Source: Paenimyroides viscosum (lineage in GTDB: Bacteria; Bacteroidota; Bacteroidia; Flavobacteriales; Flavobacteriaceae). From it: a stretch of 47,128 bases of DNA. Below, piece after piece: positions 24,184 through 32,314 of the stretch. The DNA is taken from assembly GCF_003858535.1 (NCBI RefSeq), contig NZ_RQTJ01000014.1, forward strand, positions 23,082 to 70,209. The letters are read 5' to 3'. The stretch's first letter is position 1. Every line of letters starts with the position of its first letter. The position numbers and the translations under genes were made by a program. The notes beneath the pieces were generated by a model. It searched no databases, was not told the origin of the DNA, and was given only the letters and a program-made list of their open reading frames with translations.

Positions 24184-25059
24184 ATGAGTGTATTAGTAAA
24201 CAAAGATTCTAAGATAATAGTTCAAGGATTTACAGGAAGCGAAGGAACATTCCACGCCTCTCAAATGATTGAATATGGTACAAACGTTGTAGGTGGTGTT
24301 ACTCCAGGTAAAGGCGGAACTATGCATTTAGATCGTCCTGTATTTAATACAGTAAAAGATGCTGTTGAAAAAGCAGGTGCAGATACATCTATTATTTTCG
24401 TACCGCCAGCATTTGCTGCCGATGCGATTATGGAAGCTGCAGAAGCAGGTATTAAAGTAATTATCTGTATTACAGAAGGTATTCCAGTTGCAGAAATGGT
24501 TACTGCATACAACTATGTAAAAAACAAAGGAAATTGTCGTTTGGTTGGTCCTAACTGTCCAGGTGTAATTACTCCGGGTGAAGCTAAAGTTGGTATTATG
24601 CCAGGTTTCGTTTTCAAAAAAGGAACAGTAGGTATCGTTTCTAAATCAGGAACATTAACGTACGAAGCTGCAGACCAAGTTGTAAAACAAGGTTTAGGTA
24701 TTACAACAGCTATTGGTATTGGTGGAGATCCAATTATTGGAACAACAACTAAAGAAGCAGTTGAATTATTAATGAACGATCCAGAAACAGAAGCAATTAT
24801 TATGATTGGTGAAATTGGTGGACAATTAGAAGCAGACGCTGCACGTTGGATTAAAGAAAACGGAAACAAAAAACCAGTTATCGGATTCATCGCAGGTGAA
24901 ACAGCTCCTAAAGGACGTACAATGGGTCACGCAGGTGCAATTGTTGGTGGTGCTGATGATACAGCAGAAGCTAAAAAACGCATCATGAGCGAATGTGGTA
25001 TCCACGTTGTTGATTCTCCGGCAGAAATCGGTAAAAAAGTAAAAGAAGTTTTAGGATAA
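24184..25059 (+). CDS. sucD: succinate--CoA ligase, alpha subunit
   Basis: A 291-residue SucD. The N-terminal CoA-binding Rossmann domain shows [20 protein letters not shown], then [31 protein letters not shown] follows, and the phosphohistidine site is in [13 protein letters not shown]. It couples succinyl-CoA to nucleotide triphosphate in the TCA cycle, with SucC as partner. sucC is not in the window, so the two genes are unlinked here. It has its own promoter and terminator. Confidence 0.97.
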   Translation: MSVLVNKDSKIIVQGFTGSEGTFHASQMIEYGTNVVGGVTPGKGGTMHLDRPVFNTVKDAVEKAGADTSIIFVPPAFAADAIMEAAEAGIKVIICITEGIPVAEMVTAYNYVKNKGNCRLVGPNCPGVITPGEAKVGIMPGFVFKKGTVGIVSKSGTLTYEAADQVVKQGLGITTAIGIGGDPIIGTTTKEAVELLMNDPETEAIIMIGEIGGQLEADAARWIKENGNKKPVIGFIAGETAPKGRTMGHAGAIVGGADDTAEAKKRIMSECGIHVVDSPAEIGKKVKEVLG

Positions 25060-25076
25060 TTTCTTTTCTACATAAC

Positions 25077-25107
25077 AAAAAAGCGATGATTTAATCATCG
25101 CTTTTTT
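25077..25107. terminator. bidirectional terminator after sucD
   Basis: AAAAAAGCGATGAT pairs with ATCATCGCTTTTTT around a TTA loop. A- and T-tracts on both sides suit sucD and the minus-strand gene at 25191-25451. Confidence 0.88.
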
Positions 25108-25190
25108 GTTTATAAGAGATTTTTAGATATATATTAAACCAGCACCAAAAATATTTGCTATATTATTGTTTGTTTTTTATAAAATCTTGT

Positions 25191-25451
25191 TTATTGTTGA
25201 TTTCTCCTTTTTATCTCAGTGTTTAACTTACCTAAATGAACAAGCATCGGTAAAAAGAATACTGGTAGCATAAAAGCTGGAATTGTTGATGTAGATGGCA
25301 TATCTTCAAACCCATTTGTTATAAAAATATACAGTAAAATACCAATAGCTGTAATTGCTACAATTCCTAAACCAATTGATACTCCTTTAAGTAGATCTCT
25401 TCTTTTAATTAGTTGAGCAGTTGATAAATGTTCGAAAACATCTTTTTTCAT
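25191..25451 (-). CDS. small membrane protein, unknown
   Basis: An 86-residue protein not assigned to a named family. Hydrophobic segments at about 24-46 and 57-75 suggest two membrane helices. A charged N-terminal KRRDLLKG and the tail NTEIKRRNQQ suggest cytoplasmic ends. It lies 29 bases after coaD in the same direction, so it may be co-transcribed with ddl and coaD. The coding call rests on its MKKD start, the segment pattern and its context. Confidence 0.7.
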   Translation of the reverse strand: MKKDVFEHLSTAQLIKRRDLLKGVSIGLGIVAITAIGILLYIFITNGFEDMPSTSTIPAFMLPVFFLPMLVHLGKLNTEIKRRNQQ

Positions 25452-25480
25452 GTCTGTAAATGTGTTTTTTGATTAATAAT

Positions 25481-25933
25481 TTATTTCCTAACCGCCTTTG
25501 GAACCAACAAACTGTAATCACCATTATTACGGATAAAATCGCGCACAATACTCGAGCTGATAAACGAGGTATCAACAGCTGTTAGCAAGAAAACCGTTTC
25601 AATACCCGAAACCAATCGGTTGGCATGTGCAATGGCTTTTTCAAACTCAAAATCGGCAGGGTTGCGTAAACCGCGCAATAAAAAATCGGCTTTTTGTTCT
25701 TTGCAATAATCAATCGTCAATCCTTGGTACAAATCAACTTTCACTTTAGGTTCGTTGGCAAAAGTTTCTTCAATAAAACGTTTACGCTCCTCTAAACTAA
25801 ACATATATTTTTTCTCGGCATTGGTACCAATGGCAATGATAATTTCATCGAACAAAGGCAAAGCGCGGGTAATAACATCTACGTGTCCGTTGGTTATAGG
25901 ATCAAACGAACCTGGAAAAACTGCTTTTTTCAT
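25481..25933 (-). CDS. coaD: phosphopantetheine adenylyltransferase
   Basis: A 150-residue CoaD with the nucleotidyltransferase loop FPGSFDPITNGHVDVI near the N-terminus. LLRGLRNPADFEFEKAIAHAN and the ISSSIVRDFI motif follow. It catalyses the fourth step of coenzyme A synthesis, making dephospho-CoA. Its ATG overlaps the ddl stop by one base (TAATG type), showing coupling to the upstream gene. Confidence 0.97.
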   Translation of the reverse strand: MKKAVFPGSFDPITNGHVDVITRALPLFDEIIIAIGTNAEKKYMFSLEERKRFIEETFANEPKVKVDLYQGLTIDYCKEQKADFLLRGLRNPADFEFEKAIAHANRLVSGIETVFLLTAVDTSFISSSIVRDFIRNNGDYSLLVPKAVRK

Positions 25934-26916
25934 TAAAAATGTGTACGGTTTAAAGCTAATTCAATAGCGTTGTCAAACAATTGGTTTAAAGAAATACCCG
26001 CTTCACGCGCTTGTTGAGGTAAAATACTTTCGGTAGTTAAACCGGGTACGGTATTCATTTCCAATAAAAAAGGTTCACCATTCACCAAAATAAATTCCGA
26101 TCGTGAAAAACCATCCATTTTTAAAATAGTATAAATGCGCTTGGCAACATCTTCTACTTTTACTTTTTCATCTTCTGATATTCTTGCAGGCGTAATCTCG
26201 CTCGATTTTCCTTCGTATTTCGCTTCGTAATCAAAAAAGTCGTTTTCGGTAACAATTTCGGTTATTGGCAACACAATGGTTTCATTTTGATATTTTATAA
26301 CACCAACCGAAACTTCAGTTCCTTTTAAATAACTTTCAATAATAATTTCATCGTCTTCGGCATACGCTTTTTCAATCGCAGGTAACAATTGTTCACTGTC
26401 TTTTACCATCGATATTCCAAAACTAGAACCCGATTTGTTTGGCTTTACAAAGCAAGGCAATCCAACACGCTGAATAATTTGATCTTCTGCAATAACATCG
26501 CCTTGATTCAGGTAATATGAAATAGCCGTTTTAATTCCGTAAGGTTTCAACACAGAAAGCATATCACGCTTGTTGAATGTTAAAGCCGATTGATAATAAT
26601 CGCACGAAGTTTGCGGAATATTTAATAGTTTAAGGTAAGCTTGTATCAATCCATCTTCGCCAGGTGTTCCGTGAATAGCGTTAAAAACAACATCAAACGT
26701 AATTTTTTCATTGTTTACTGTTACCGAAAAATCGTTTTTATTCACAACAAAACGATTGTTTTGTTCGTCAACATAAAACCAACCTTCTGTTAAAATGTGT
26801 ATTTTGTATAAATTATATTTTGTTCTATCTATATGATTATAAACAACTTCGCCGCTTTTTAAGGATATTTTATACTCGCTAGAATATCCTCCCATAATAA
26901 TTGCTACATTTTTCAT
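25933..26916 (-). CDS. ddl: D-alanine--D-alanine ligase
   Basis: A 327-residue ATP-grasp ligase. The N-terminus is VAIIMGGYSSEYKISLKSGEVV, and FNAIHGTPGEDGLIQAYL marks the first substrate site. LPCFVKPNKSGSSFGISMV forms the ATP-grasp fold, and the C-terminal FLLEMNTVPGLTTESILP carries the metal ligands. It makes the D-Ala-D-Ala dipeptide of peptidoglycan. It is the first gene of a ddl-coaD pair, divergent from the PASTA gene. Confidence 0.97.
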   Translation of the reverse strand: MKNVAIIMGGYSSEYKISLKSGEVVYNHIDRTKYNLYKIHILTEGWFYVDEQNNRFVVNKNDFSVTVNNEKITFDVVFNAIHGTPGEDGLIQAYLKLLNIPQTSCDYYQSALTFNKRDMLSVLKPYGIKTAISYYLNQGDVIAEDQIIQRVGLPCFVKPNKSGSSFGISMVKDSEQLLPAIEKAYAEDDEIIIESYLKGTEVSVGVIKYQNETIVLPITEIVTENDFFDYEAKYEGKSSEITPARISEDEKVKVEDVAKRIYTILKMDGFSRSEFILVNGEPFLLEMNTVPGLTTESILPQQAREAGISLNQLFDNAIELALNRTHF

Positions 26917-26972
26917 TTAATAATGTATTTTTATATTTTATTTTTGTAAGGTGTAAATACTTTACATTAAAA

Positions 26973-26980
26973 CAAATTTA
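26973..26980 (-). promoter_or_regulatory. -7 box of ddl
   Basis: The minus strand reads TAAATTTG, which would give a leader of about 50 bases. No -33 match was seen. Confidence 0.5.
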
Positions 26981-27004
26981 TAAAAATACACGTTACATAA
27001 TTGA

Positions 27005-27012
27005 TAACTTTG
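27005..27012 (+). promoter_or_regulatory. -7 box of the PASTA gene
   Basis: TAACTTTG, 18 bases before the ATG at 27030. It lies inside the longer frame that starts at 26901 and so argues against that start. Confidence 0.6.
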
Positions 27013-27029
27013 CTAAAATAAATAACTCT

Positions 27030-27653
27030 ATGGGTTTTACATCATTCATAAAAAGTAAACAGTTTTTTTTCTCGTTAATAGGGGCGGTTGTAATTATTGG
27101 TTTGCTTATTTTTGGAAGCTTACAGTTTTTAAATATCTATACACGTCACGGCAATGAAATAACCGTACCCGATTTAACTAAAATGAAGGTTGAAAAGGCT
27201 ATGGATGCTGTTGCTGATAATGGTTTCGAAATTATTATTATTGATACTATTGATTTTAATCCAAAATACCCACCTCTAACAATATCAGAACAAGAACCTA
27301 AAGCCAATGATGCTGTTAAACTAGGACGTAAAATTTATGTAAAAATAAATGCCAAAGGATACTCATCTATTCGTTTGCCTAACTTAGAAGGAAGAACTTT
27401 GCGTCATTCAACCGCTATTTTAGAATCTTTAAGCTTGGTAAAAGGAGAAGTGAAATACGAACCAGATTTTGCCAAAGATGTTGTTTTAAGAATAGAACAA
27501 GACGGCAGAATTTTAAGAATGGGTGATAAAGTACTCAAAAACTCAAAAATCGATTTAATTGTAGGCGATGGTATGTTAGGATACAAGCCAGAAACCGATT
27601 CGTTAGGTGAAATGTATGAAGACATCGCACCAGCAATCGATTCAATTTTTTAA
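27030..27653 (+). CDS. PASTA-domain membrane protein
   Basis: A 207-residue protein with one membrane helix (about 11-33) and an exported region. Two PASTA units follow: VPDLTKMKVEKAMDAVADNG (about 45-110), and LPNLEGRTLRHSTAILESLS to LIVGDG (about 115-182). A short acidic tail ends the protein. PASTA domains bind peptidoglycan fragments in kinases and PBPs; here there is no kinase domain. Linkage with ddl (divergent) and rluD downstream fits a cell-wall role only loosely. The start is set by the -7 box at 27005. Confidence 0.85.
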   Translation: MGFTSFIKSKQFFFSLIGAVVIIGLLIFGSLQFLNIYTRHGNEITVPDLTKMKVEKAMDAVADNGFEIIIIDTIDFNPKYPPLTISEQEPKANDAVKLGRKIYVKINAKGYSSIRLPNLEGRTLRHSTAILESLSLVKGEVKYEPDFAKDVVLRIEQDGRILRMGDKVLKNSKIDLIVGDGMLGYKPETDSLGEMYEDIAPAIDSIF

Positions 27654-27656
27654 TGG

Positions 27657-28697
27657 ATGATAGACGATAACACAATATTAGAAGACGAATTATACGAACA
27701 CCACCGTTTTGAAGCTGGTAAAGGTCAATCGCCGTTGCGTGTTGATAAATTCTTGATGAATTTGGTTGAAAACGCAACCCGAAACAAAATTCAGAAAGCA
27801 GCCGATAATGGAAATATTTTTGTAAACGACGTTCCTGTAAAATCAAATCATAAAGTAAAAGCAAACGATGTAGTACGCGTTTTAATGGAACAACCTCCGT
27901 TTGAAAACATTATTATTCCAGAAGATATTCCGTTGGATATTGTTTACGAAGACGATGATTTACTGGTGATTAATAAACCTGCAGGTTTGGTGGTACATCC
28001 GGGGCACGGAAATTATACTGGAACTTTGGTAAACGCATTGGCGTATCATTTTGAAAATTTACCTTTAAACAGCTCAGAACGTCCTGGTTTGGTGCACAGA
28101 ATCGACAAAGATACCACAGGTTTACTTGTTATTGCTAAAACCGATTGGACAATGAGCGAACTGCAAAAACAGTTTGCCGAAAAAACTACCGAGCGTGAAT
28201 ATGTTGCCTTGGTTTGGGGAAATGTCCAGGACGATGAAGGGACTATTGAAAGTTACATTGGTCGCCATAAGGTAGATCGTATGCAGATGGCATCGTTTCC
28301 CGATGATTCAACCGGAGCGAAATATGCAGTTACACATTATAAGGTGATTGAACGTTTAGGATATGTAACTTTGGTTTCATGTAAATTAGAAACCGGTAGA
28401 ACACACCAAATTCGCGTACACATGAAAGCAATTGGGCATACCTTATTTAATGACGAACGTTATGGTGGAAACCGAATTCTAAAAGGAACCACTTTTACAA
28501 AATACAAACAGTTTGTAGATAACACTTTTAAAACGTTACCCCGACAAGCTTTACATGCGAAGACATTAGGTTTTATGCATCCTGTTAAAAAAGAATTCAT
28601 GCGTTTTAATACAGATGTACCTGCCGATATGGTTCAATGTATCGAACGTTGGCGAAACTATTCAAGCAACCACGAAATTGTTGAAGAAGAAGATTAA
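27657..28697 (+). CDS. rluD: RluA-family 23S rRNA pseudouridine synthase (RluD-like)
   Basis: A 346-residue pseudouridine synthase. An S4 RNA-binding domain (about 25-80, with RVDKFLMNLVENATRNKIQKAA) precedes the catalytic domain. The active-site Asp is in HRIDKDTTGLLVIAKT, and INKPAGLVVHPGHGN, LETGRTHQIRVHM and FNDERYGG are typical. It isomerises uridines in rRNA. Assignment to RluD rather than another RluA member is by overall likeness. It starts three bases after the PASTA stop. Confidence 0.92.
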   Translation: MIDDNTILEDELYEHHRFEAGKGQSPLRVDKFLMNLVENATRNKIQKAADNGNIFVNDVPVKSNHKVKANDVVRVLMEQPPFENIIIPEDIPLDIVYEDDDLLVINKPAGLVVHPGHGNYTGTLVNALAYHFENLPLNSSERPGLVHRIDKDTTGLLVIAKTDWTMSELQKQFAEKTTEREYVALVWGNVQDDEGTIESYIGRHKVDRMQMASFPDDSTGAKYAVTHYKVIERLGYVTLVSCKLETGRTHQIRVHMKAIGHTLFNDERYGGNRILKGTTFTKYKQFVDNTFKTLPRQALHAKTLGFMHPVKKEFMRFNTDVPADMVQCIERWRNYSSNHEIVEEED

Positions 28698-28705
28698 TCT
28701 GAATT

Positions 28706-29173
28706 ATGACAATAATTAAATTAAGAGGTGTAAAAAATTTAGCAAGCGATATTAGATTAAATCAGCTTTACAATCAGTTTGAAGTTCTTTTAAGCGAATT
28801 AAGAAAAAGAGCATTACCTGATACTATTGCAGAAACAATCAATAAAGAAGTTGAAGAAATCAATACGTCTAATTCTTTAACTACTAACGATTTAAGAAAG
28901 GTAATAAAGAAAAAGCAAACTGCAATTTTAAGACTGATCGAAAAAGACTTAAAGTTAGTTCCTAAAAATTATTACAGAACGCTTTGGTTAGCTCTTGGAA
29001 TGACCGTTTTTGGTATACCAATAGGTATTTTAGCCGGAACCTTGTTAGGAAACTTTGGTTTGTTTGCTATAGGTTTACCTGTTGGCGTCGCTTTTGGTGT
29101 AACCGTTGGATCAATAATGGACAAAAACGCAGTTAAAGAAAACAGACAATTAAACGTAGAAATTAAGTATTAA
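28706..29173 (+). CDS. small membrane protein, unknown
   Basis: A 155-residue protein not matched to a named family. The first 85 residues look helical and charged (including EEINTSNSLTTNDLRKVIKKK), possibly a coiled coil. Two hydrophobic, Gly-rich segments follow at about 93-137 (GIPIGILAGTLLGNFGLFA, then LPVGVAFGVTVGSIM). It lies eight bases after rluD, in the same direction. A role in membranes is the only safe inference. Confidence 0.75.
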   Translation: MTIIKLRGVKNLASDIRLNQLYNQFEVLLSELRKRALPDTIAETINKEVEEINTSNSLTTNDLRKVIKKKQTAILRLIEKDLKLVPKNYYRTLWLALGMTVFGIPIGILAGTLLGNFGLFAIGLPVGVAFGVTVGSIMDKNAVKENRQLNVEIKY

Positions 29174-29190
29174 TCGTTTTAAAATAATAT

Positions 29191-29712
29191 ATGTTAGTAT
29201 TTGTAGGCAGTAACTCATCAAAATCAATCAACGAACAGTTAACCAAAGCGGTTTTAAAAGAACTGAATGTAACGCACACGTTTGTTGATCTTAAAACATT
29301 AGATATTCCTTTATTTAGTGAAGATTTAGAACGCGAAATTAAATCGCCACACGACATTATTTCTTTAAAGGATCAAATCGATACTTTTGAGCATATTTTC
29401 ATAACCACAAACGAACACAACGGAAATTTATCGGCGTTTTTTAAAAATATTATAGATTGGTTGTCACGTGCCGATAAAAGTTTTTTGCAAGGAAAAAAGA
29501 TCTTTATTTTAAGTACATCAAACGGAAAACGTGGTGGATTAGGTGCGAACGAAAGTTTACAGAAAATGATTGAACGTTTTGGGTGCGAAGTGTATGAAAG
29601 CTATGCTTTTGCATCTTTCTCAGAAAACTTCAATAAAGAAACACAGCAAATTACAAATAAAGATTTCTTACAGGAAATTGATACTAAACTAAACAGAATT
29701 TTAAAAAGTTAA
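29191..29712 (+). CDS. NADPH-dependent FMN reductase-like protein
   Basis: A 173-residue flavodoxin-fold oxidoreductase. The phosphate loop region is GSNSSKSINEQL, and the active-site strand is TTNEHNGNLSAFFKNIIDWLSR, as in the NADPH-dependent FMN reductase family. GGLGANESLQKMIERFGCEV is near the C-terminus. It probably binds FMN and reduces quinones or flavin; the physiological substrate is unknown. Its stop overlaps the start of the next gene by one base (TAATG). Confidence 0.88.
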   Translation: MLVFVGSNSSKSINEQLTKAVLKELNVTHTFVDLKTLDIPLFSEDLEREIKSPHDIISLKDQIDTFEHIFITTNEHNGNLSAFFKNIIDWLSRADKSFLQGKKIFILSTSNGKRGGLGANESLQKMIERFGCEVYESYAFASFSENFNKETQQITNKDFLQEIDTKLNRILKS

Positions 29713-31007
29713 TGCAACGGTTTTCAAAAACGTATCAAATAGAAAATATTCCAGGTTTTAAAAGACAAATGCTTCAGTGGGCACAACAGTTTCGCGAAGT
29801 TGTTTTTTTAGAATCCAATAATTATAAAGCCAAATACAGTTCACACCAAGCTGTTTTGGCTTTTGACGCTTTTACGCTACTACAGACCGATTATTTTAAT
29901 GCATTCGATCAGTTAAAAGAATATCAAAACAATACTAATGATTGGCTTTTTGGTTATTTAACGTACGATTTAAAAAACGATGTGGAACGGTTGGAATCAA
30001 ATAATTCTGACGGATTGAACTTTCCCGATTTATTATTTTTTCAGCCAAAGAAACTCATTTTTTTCGAAGATGATTTGGTTCGATTTGAATATTTGGGAAT
30101 ATGTGATGATGAAATGGATGATGATTTTCAGCAGATAATTTCAACCGAAATAAAACAAGCAGATCAGCAACAAAAAATTAAAGTACAAAGTAAATTAACG
30201 TTTAATGAATACGAAAACGGATTTCAAAAAGTAATCAATCACATTCAACGGGGCGATATTTACGAAGCAAACTATTGCATGGAGTTTTTTGCAGAAAATG
30301 TTCAATTGAATTCAAATGATTTATTTTGGAAACTTAACGAAATTTCGCAACCGCCTTTTGCCTGTTTTGCAAAGTTCAATAAGCATTTTGTACTAAGTGC
30401 GTCACCGGAAAGATATATAAAGAAAGACGGTTTAAAAATAATTTCGCAACCCATTAAAGGTACAGCAAAACGTGGAGCTACTGCCGAAGAAGATTTGCTT
30501 TTAAAAGAAAATTTAGCTTTAAATAAAAAAGAACAGTCCGAAAACGTGATGATTGTTGATTTGGTTCGAAACGATCTATCAAAAACTGCAACAAAAGCTT
30601 CTGTTCAAGTCGAAGAATTGTTTGGAATTTATACTTTTAAACAGGTTCATCAAATGATTTCTACGGTTGTTTCAGAAGTTTCGGCAGATCAAAATCCAGT
30701 CGATATAATTAAATCAACCTTTCCAATGGGAAGCATGACTGGCGCACCAAAATTATCGGCAATGAAAATTATCGAAGAAGTCGAAAAATCAAAACGCGGT
30801 CTGTACAGCGGTGCTATTGGTTATTTTACACCCAATAACGATTTCGATTTTAACGTAGTTATCCGCACAATTTTATATAATCAAGAAGAAAATTACGCAT
30901 CGTTCAGTGTGGGTAGTGCTATTACAATAAACGCAAACGCTACCGACGAATACAACGAATGTTTGTTGAAAGCACAAGCAATGCAAAAGGTTTTAGAACA
31001 ATGTTAG
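29712..31007 (+). CDS. pabB: aminodeoxychorismate synthase component I
   Basis: A 431-residue chorismate-binding enzyme. The N-terminal 160 residues are variable. The C-terminal domain has IQRGDIYEANYCMEF, SASPERYI, QPIKGTAKRGA, NVMIVDLVRNDLSK and FPMGSMTGAPKLSAM. These fit PabB, which makes aminodeoxychorismate for folate. Anthranilate or isochorismate synthases share the fold, but the ANYCMEF and PIKGT features suit PabB. No pabA or pabC lies adjacent. Its end overlaps tilS by 7 bases. Confidence 0.9.
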   Translation: MQRFSKTYQIENIPGFKRQMLQWAQQFREVVFLESNNYKAKYSSHQAVLAFDAFTLLQTDYFNAFDQLKEYQNNTNDWLFGYLTYDLKNDVERLESNNSDGLNFPDLLFFQPKKLIFFEDDLVRFEYLGICDDEMDDDFQQIISTEIKQADQQQKIKVQSKLTFNEYENGFQKVINHIQRGDIYEANYCMEFFAENVQLNSNDLFWKLNEISQPPFACFAKFNKHFVLSASPERYIKKDGLKIISQPIKGTAKRGATAEEDLLLKENLALNKKEQSENVMIVDLVRNDLSKTATKASVQVEELFGIYTFKQVHQMISTVVSEVSADQNPVDIIKSTFPMGSMTGAPKLSAMKIIEEVEKSKRGLYSGAIGYFTPNNDFDFNVVIRTILYNQEENYASFSVGSAITINANATDEYNECLLKAQAMQKVLEQC

Positions 31008-32314
31008 ATCAATTTAAACAATATATCGCCCAAAATTTTCCGGAATTATTGAATGGAAAAACCTTATTGGCTATAAGCGGCGGAGTGGATAGTATGGTGT
31101 TGTTGCATTTGTGTCATTTTTTAAAATTAGATTTTGCTGTTACTCATTGTAATTTTCAGTTACGCGATAAAGAAAGTGATTTAGATGAAGAATTGGTCGC
31201 TAATTTTTGCAAAAAAAATAACATTCCTTATTTTGTTGAACGATTTGATACGATGCAGATTGTTGAACGCAGAAAAATTTCTATTCAAATTGCAGCGCGT
31301 GAATTAAGGTACAATTGGTTTAAACAAATTTGTATCGATCATAATTATCAGTTCATTGCAACAGCGCATAATTTAGACGATCAGGCGGAAACATTTTTGA
31401 TCAATTTTACACGCGGAACCGGAATTGATGGTTTGGTTGGAATTCCTGAAAGAAACGAAAATATTATTCGACCGCTGTTGAATTTTTCTAGGAATAAAAT
31501 TCTGAATTATGCTACTGAAAATGGAGTAGAGTGGAGGGAAGATCAATCAAACGCTACAACAAAATATTTGCGAAATAAAATGCGCCATTTGGTGCTTCCG
31601 GTCTTAAAAGAAGAAAATACAGAATTTTTAAAATCGTTTCAAAATACACTTCATCATTTAAAACAAACACAACTTTTAGCAAACGATGCAGTTGTTTTTT
31701 TTGAGAAAGAATGTGTAAAGATGAACGAAGATCAACTGGAAATAGATTTAGATAAAGCGCAGAATTTCAACAGTAATAAATACTATTTACTACATGTTTT
31801 AAAGAGATACGGTTTTGATTCTCTTAATGAAATTGAAAAGATATGTTCGTCTGAAGCTGGTAAAATGTTAAAAAACAATCAGTTCACAATTTTAAAAGAT
31901 AGAAATAAATTGATTGTTTTTAAAGAAAAGTCAACAAGTAATGATATATATTCCATAAATAGCAAAGAAGATGTTTTAAACTTGCCTTTTTTTATGAATA
32001 TATTAGAAGTTGAAAAAGAGGAATTTAACGCAAACTTATCTACTATTTTTGTAAATTCGAACCTTTTACAATGGCCGTTGGTTTTAAGACGAAAAAAAAC
32101 AGGTGATGTTTTTCGACCTTTTGGAATGGGCGGAATGAAAAAAGTGTCAAAGTTTTTTAAAGATGAAAAACTATCTAAAATTCAAAAAGAGAATACTTGG
32201 ATTTTAGAAAATGGCGACGGAAAAATAATCTGGATTGTTGGTTTACGTGCCGACGATCGATTTAAAATAACAAATGCCAATCAAAAAAATTATAAAATAA
32301 GTTTAGAAAAATGA
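31001..32314 (+). CDS. tilS: tRNA(Ile)-lysidine synthetase
   Basis: A 437-residue TilS. The PP-loop is AISGGVDSMVLL (SGGVDS at 26-31), followed by VTHCNFQLRDKESDLDEE, ATAHNLDDQAETFLINFTRGTG, and a C-terminal domain (WPLVLRRKKTGDVFRPFGMGG, then KVSKFFKDEKL). It converts the wobble C of tRNA-Ile(CAU) to lysidine and is essential. The frame is open from 30959, but the ATG at 31001 gives the family start MLDQFKQYI. It overlaps pabB by 7 bases and dsbD by 4. Confidence 0.95.
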   Translation: MLDQFKQYIAQNFPELLNGKTLLAISGGVDSMVLLHLCHFLKLDFAVTHCNFQLRDKESDLDEELVANFCKKNNIPYFVERFDTMQIVERRKISIQIAARELRYNWFKQICIDHNYQFIATAHNLDDQAETFLINFTRGTGIDGLVGIPERNENIIRPLLNFSRNKILNYATENGVEWREDQSNATTKYLRNKMRHLVLPVLKEENTEFLKSFQNTLHHLKQTQLLANDAVVFFEKECVKMNEDQLEIDLDKAQNFNSNKYYLLHVLKRYGFDSLNEIEKICSSEAGKMLKNNQFTILKDRNKLIVFKEKSTSNDIYSINSKEDVLNLPFFMNILEVEKEEFNANLSTIFVNSNLLQWPLVLRRKKTGDVFRPFGMGGMKKVSKFFKDEKLSKIQKENTWILENGDGKIIWIVGLRADDRFKITNANQKNYKISLEK